From Actinomycetota bacterium (lineage in GTDB: Bacteria; Zhuqueibacterota; Zhuqueibacteria; Residuimicrobiales; Krinioviventaceae), in the NCBI GenBank assembly GCA_011682565.1, contig JAACEJ010000240.1, forward strand, positions 1-6,194: a DNA stretch of 6,194 bases, read 5' to 3'. The translations under genes were made by a program, and so were the position numbers. Below the pieces are notes generated by a model that was not told the origin of the DNA, made no database searches, and was given only the letters and a program-made list of their open reading frames with translations. Shown here piece by piece: positions 5,348-6,194 of this stretch (the first letter of the stretch is position 1; the number at the start of each line of letters is the position of its first letter).

Positions 5348-5375
5348 TCAAACAATAGTCAAACAGTAGTCAAAA
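5348..5375 (+). repeat. Right-flank direct repeats with TCAAA core, 11 bp period
   Basis: TCAAAC at 5348, TCAAAC at 5359 and TCAAAA at 5370 are spaced exactly 11 bp, in the same orientation as the left-flank set. GTCAAACAGTAGTCAAAA (5358-5375) matches the left-flank copy at 16 of 18 positions. TCAAACAATAG (5348-5358) also recurs exactly at 4860-4870. Together with the inverted set before it, this array forms a large hairpin directly ahead of leuD. Confidence 0.85.
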
Positions 5376-5411
5376 TACGAAAACGAACTAAGCCACACAG
5401 GAGTCCCCCTC

Positions 5412-5909
5412 ATGCCAAAAATAATCGGAAAAGTCTGGATATATGGAGATGACGTTAACACGGATGTCATTTTCCCCGGGAAATATACCTACACCGTAAC
5501 CGATCCTGACGAGATGGCAAAAATTGCTTTGGAAGACCTTGATCCTGAATTTGCAAAGAATGTAAAACCTGGAGATATTGTCGTTGCCGGAAAAAATTTC
5601 GGTTGTGGCAGTTCTCGGGAACAGGCGGCTTTCTGTCTGAAATATGCGCAAGTCGGCGCGGTCATTGCCAAATCATTTTCCAGGCTCTACTTTCGCAATT
5701 GCATTAACGCGGGCCTGCCTGCCATTACTCTTGCAGAATCGCCGGAAATTTTTAAGGCGGATGAAAAAATAGAAATAGATTTAAATACCGGAACGTTAAA
5801 ATGCGCAGCCGGCATTTTCCATTTTCCGCCGTTGCCGGATGCGGTGATTGGAATTTTTAATGACGGCGGCTTGATACCACACACCAGAAAAATACTGGGA
5901 ATTGACTAA
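5412..5909 (+). CDS. leuD: 3-isopropylmalate dehydratase-type hydro-lyase, small subunit
   Basis: 165-residue small (swivel) subunit, the short archaeal/HacB-like type, partner of the LeuC-type protein upstream. Motifs are Gly-Asp-Asp-Val-Asn-Thr-Asp-Val-Ile-Phe-Pro-Gly (12-23), Gly-Lys-Asn-Phe-Gly-Cys-Gly-Ser-Ser-Arg-Glu-Gln-Ala (60-72), which carries the active-site Ser-Ser-Arg, and Ser-Arg-Leu-Tyr-Phe-Arg-Asn-Cys-Ile-Asn-Ala-Gly-Leu-Pro (90-103). AGGAG at 5399-5403, 8 nt before the ATG, confirms the start. The loop that contacts the substrate side chain, typically Tyr-Leu-Arg-Thr in isopropylmalate isomerases, reads Tyr-Thr-Tyr-Thr (25-28). Specificity may therefore differ (homoaconitate, citramalate- or dimethylmalate-type). 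The gene is cut off from leuC by the S23 element; expression may need read-through of its hairpins. The next gene begins 20 bp later. Confidence 0.92.
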   Translation: MPKIIGKVWIYGDDVNTDVIFPGKYTYTVTDPDEMAKIALEDLDPEFAKNVKPGDIVVAGKNFGCGSSREQAAFCLKYAQVGAVIAKSFSRLYFRNCINAGLPAITLAESPEIFKADEKIEIDLNTGTLKCAAGIFHFPPLPDAVIGIFNDGGLIPHTRKILGID

Positions 5910-5929
5910 AAACAGGAGATGGGCAAGAT

Positions 5930-6194
5930 ATGGCTTTTGAAAAAGAACTGGCCGTTGCAATGCACGCGGTGGCCAAAGCGAGCGCATTGTGTGAAAAAGT
6001 ACAAAATACGCTTTGTGATGATGAAACTGTAGCAAAAAAAGATCGATCCCCGGTGACTATTGCGGATTTTGGCAGCCAGGCTCTTATTATTAATGATATT
6101 AGAAAATCATTCCCGCAGGATGCCGTTGTCGGCGAAGAAGACGCAGCAATCCTCAGGCAAAACGTGGAACTTTGGAAAAAAGTCCATCATCTGG
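5930..6194 (+). CDS. 3'(2'),5'-bisphosphate nucleotidase / inositol monophosphatase family protein (3' partial)
   Basis: The first 88 residues of a protein running off the right edge. Lys37-Asp-Arg-Ser-Pro-Val-Thr-Ile-Ala-Asp-Phe-Gly-Ser-Gln (37-50), followed by Phe-Pro-Gln-Asp-Ala-Val-Val-Gly-Glu-Glu-Asp (61-71), are the N-terminal signatures of the HAL2/SAL1/CysQ branch of metal-dependent, lithium-sensitive phosphatases. Glu69, Glu70 and Asp71 hold the first metal-binding glutamate. HAL2-type members turn 3'-phosphoadenosine 5'-phosphate into AMP, clearing a by-product of sulfate assimilation and carrier-protein loading. The spacing and the Gly-Ser-Gln after the Asp fit HAL2 better than plain inositol monophosphatase. 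AGGAG at 5914-5918, 11 nt from the ATG, is a rather long spacing. The gene follows leuD by 20 bp, so it is probably in the same operon. The metal-binding second half is not visible. Confidence 0.85.
   Translation, partial: MAFEKELAVAMHAVAKASALCEKVQNTLCDDETVAKKDRSPVTIADFGSQALIINDIRKSFPQDAVVGEEDAAILRQNVELWKKVHHL

Larger units (their letters stand above)
4749..5375 (+). mobile_element. Candidate S23-encoding inserted element between leuC and leuD
   Basis: leuC and leuD, usually adjacent, are split by one unit made of the G-rich tract, left repeats, an S23-family gene and right repeats. The gene is bounded by a direct repeat (4848-4865 and 5358-5375, 16 of 18 identical). It is also bounded by an inverted repeat in which 4848-4864 pairs with 5316-5331, 16 bp with one bulged base. 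S23-family proteins are established in intervening sequences of 23S rRNA in Leptospira and others, where the gene lies in the loop of a stem; this has the same plan in a protein operon. No transposase, integrase, reverse transcriptase or clear target-site duplication is present, so mobility is an inference and the ends are approximate. Confidence 0.45.

Noticed and set aside
4828..5375. CRISPR array
   Set aside because: Units are 10-11 bp with no unique spacers of 25-40 bp, and no cas gene is present.

Overview
This window looks like chromosomal DNA of a bacterium from the wider FCB group outside typical Bacteroidetes (Calditrichota, Ignavibacteriota, KSB1 or a similar lineage). The evidence is a secreted-protein tail of the type-IX-secretion/FlgD-like kind with a Tyr-Pro-Asn-Pro-Phe-Asn-Pro motif at the left edge, moderate GC content, and a four-helix-bundle S23-family gene in an intergenic position. 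The lineage is an inference; no rRNA or tRNA gene is present to settle it.

Layout. Positions 1-356 hold the 3' end of a large secreted or surface protein. Positions 357-685 hold a GC-rich hairpin and a start-less reading frame (516-677) that looks like a decayed coiled-coil gene. Positions 686-1165 encode a small tail-anchored coiled-coil protein built from Lys-Arg-Phe repeats, with the repeats visible in the DNA. A bidirectional terminator (1243-1276) separates it from a convergent OsmC-family gene on the minus strand (1299-1697, TTG start). From 1802 to the right edge all genes run on the plus strand: a stand-alone NAD(P)HX epimerase-like protein with an altered nucleotide-binding loop (nnrE), a HhH-GPD DNA glycosylase of the Ogg/AlkA type, the large subunit of a 3-isopropylmalate dehydratase-type enzyme (leuC), an S23-family four-helix-bundle gene, the matching small subunit (leuD), and the start of a 3'(2'),5'-bisphosphate nucleotidase/inositol-phosphatase family gene.

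How the genes fit together. LeuC and LeuD form one heterodimeric hydro-lyase (leucine biosynthesis, or a related 2-alkylmalate/homoaconitate reaction). Epimerase, glycosylase and nucleotidase are repair or housekeeping functions for damaged metabolites, damaged DNA and the by-product pAp, so the operon is a loose mix of metabolism and damage control.

The most notable region is 4749-5375, which separates leuC from leuD. It starts with 80 bases containing no C on the plus strand, covering the leuC stop codon. It continues with about four TCAAA-core repeats spaced 10-11 bp, then the S23-family gene, then three inverted TTTGAC repeats spaced exactly 10 bp and three direct TCAAA repeats spaced 11 bp. 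An 18-bp motif recurs in direct orientation on both sides (16/18 identical) and in inverted orientation, so the S23 gene can be placed in the loop of a long stem. This resembles the architecture of S23-encoding intervening sequences of 23S rRNA, but sits between two protein genes. It is the best candidate here for an undescribed mobile or regulatory element.
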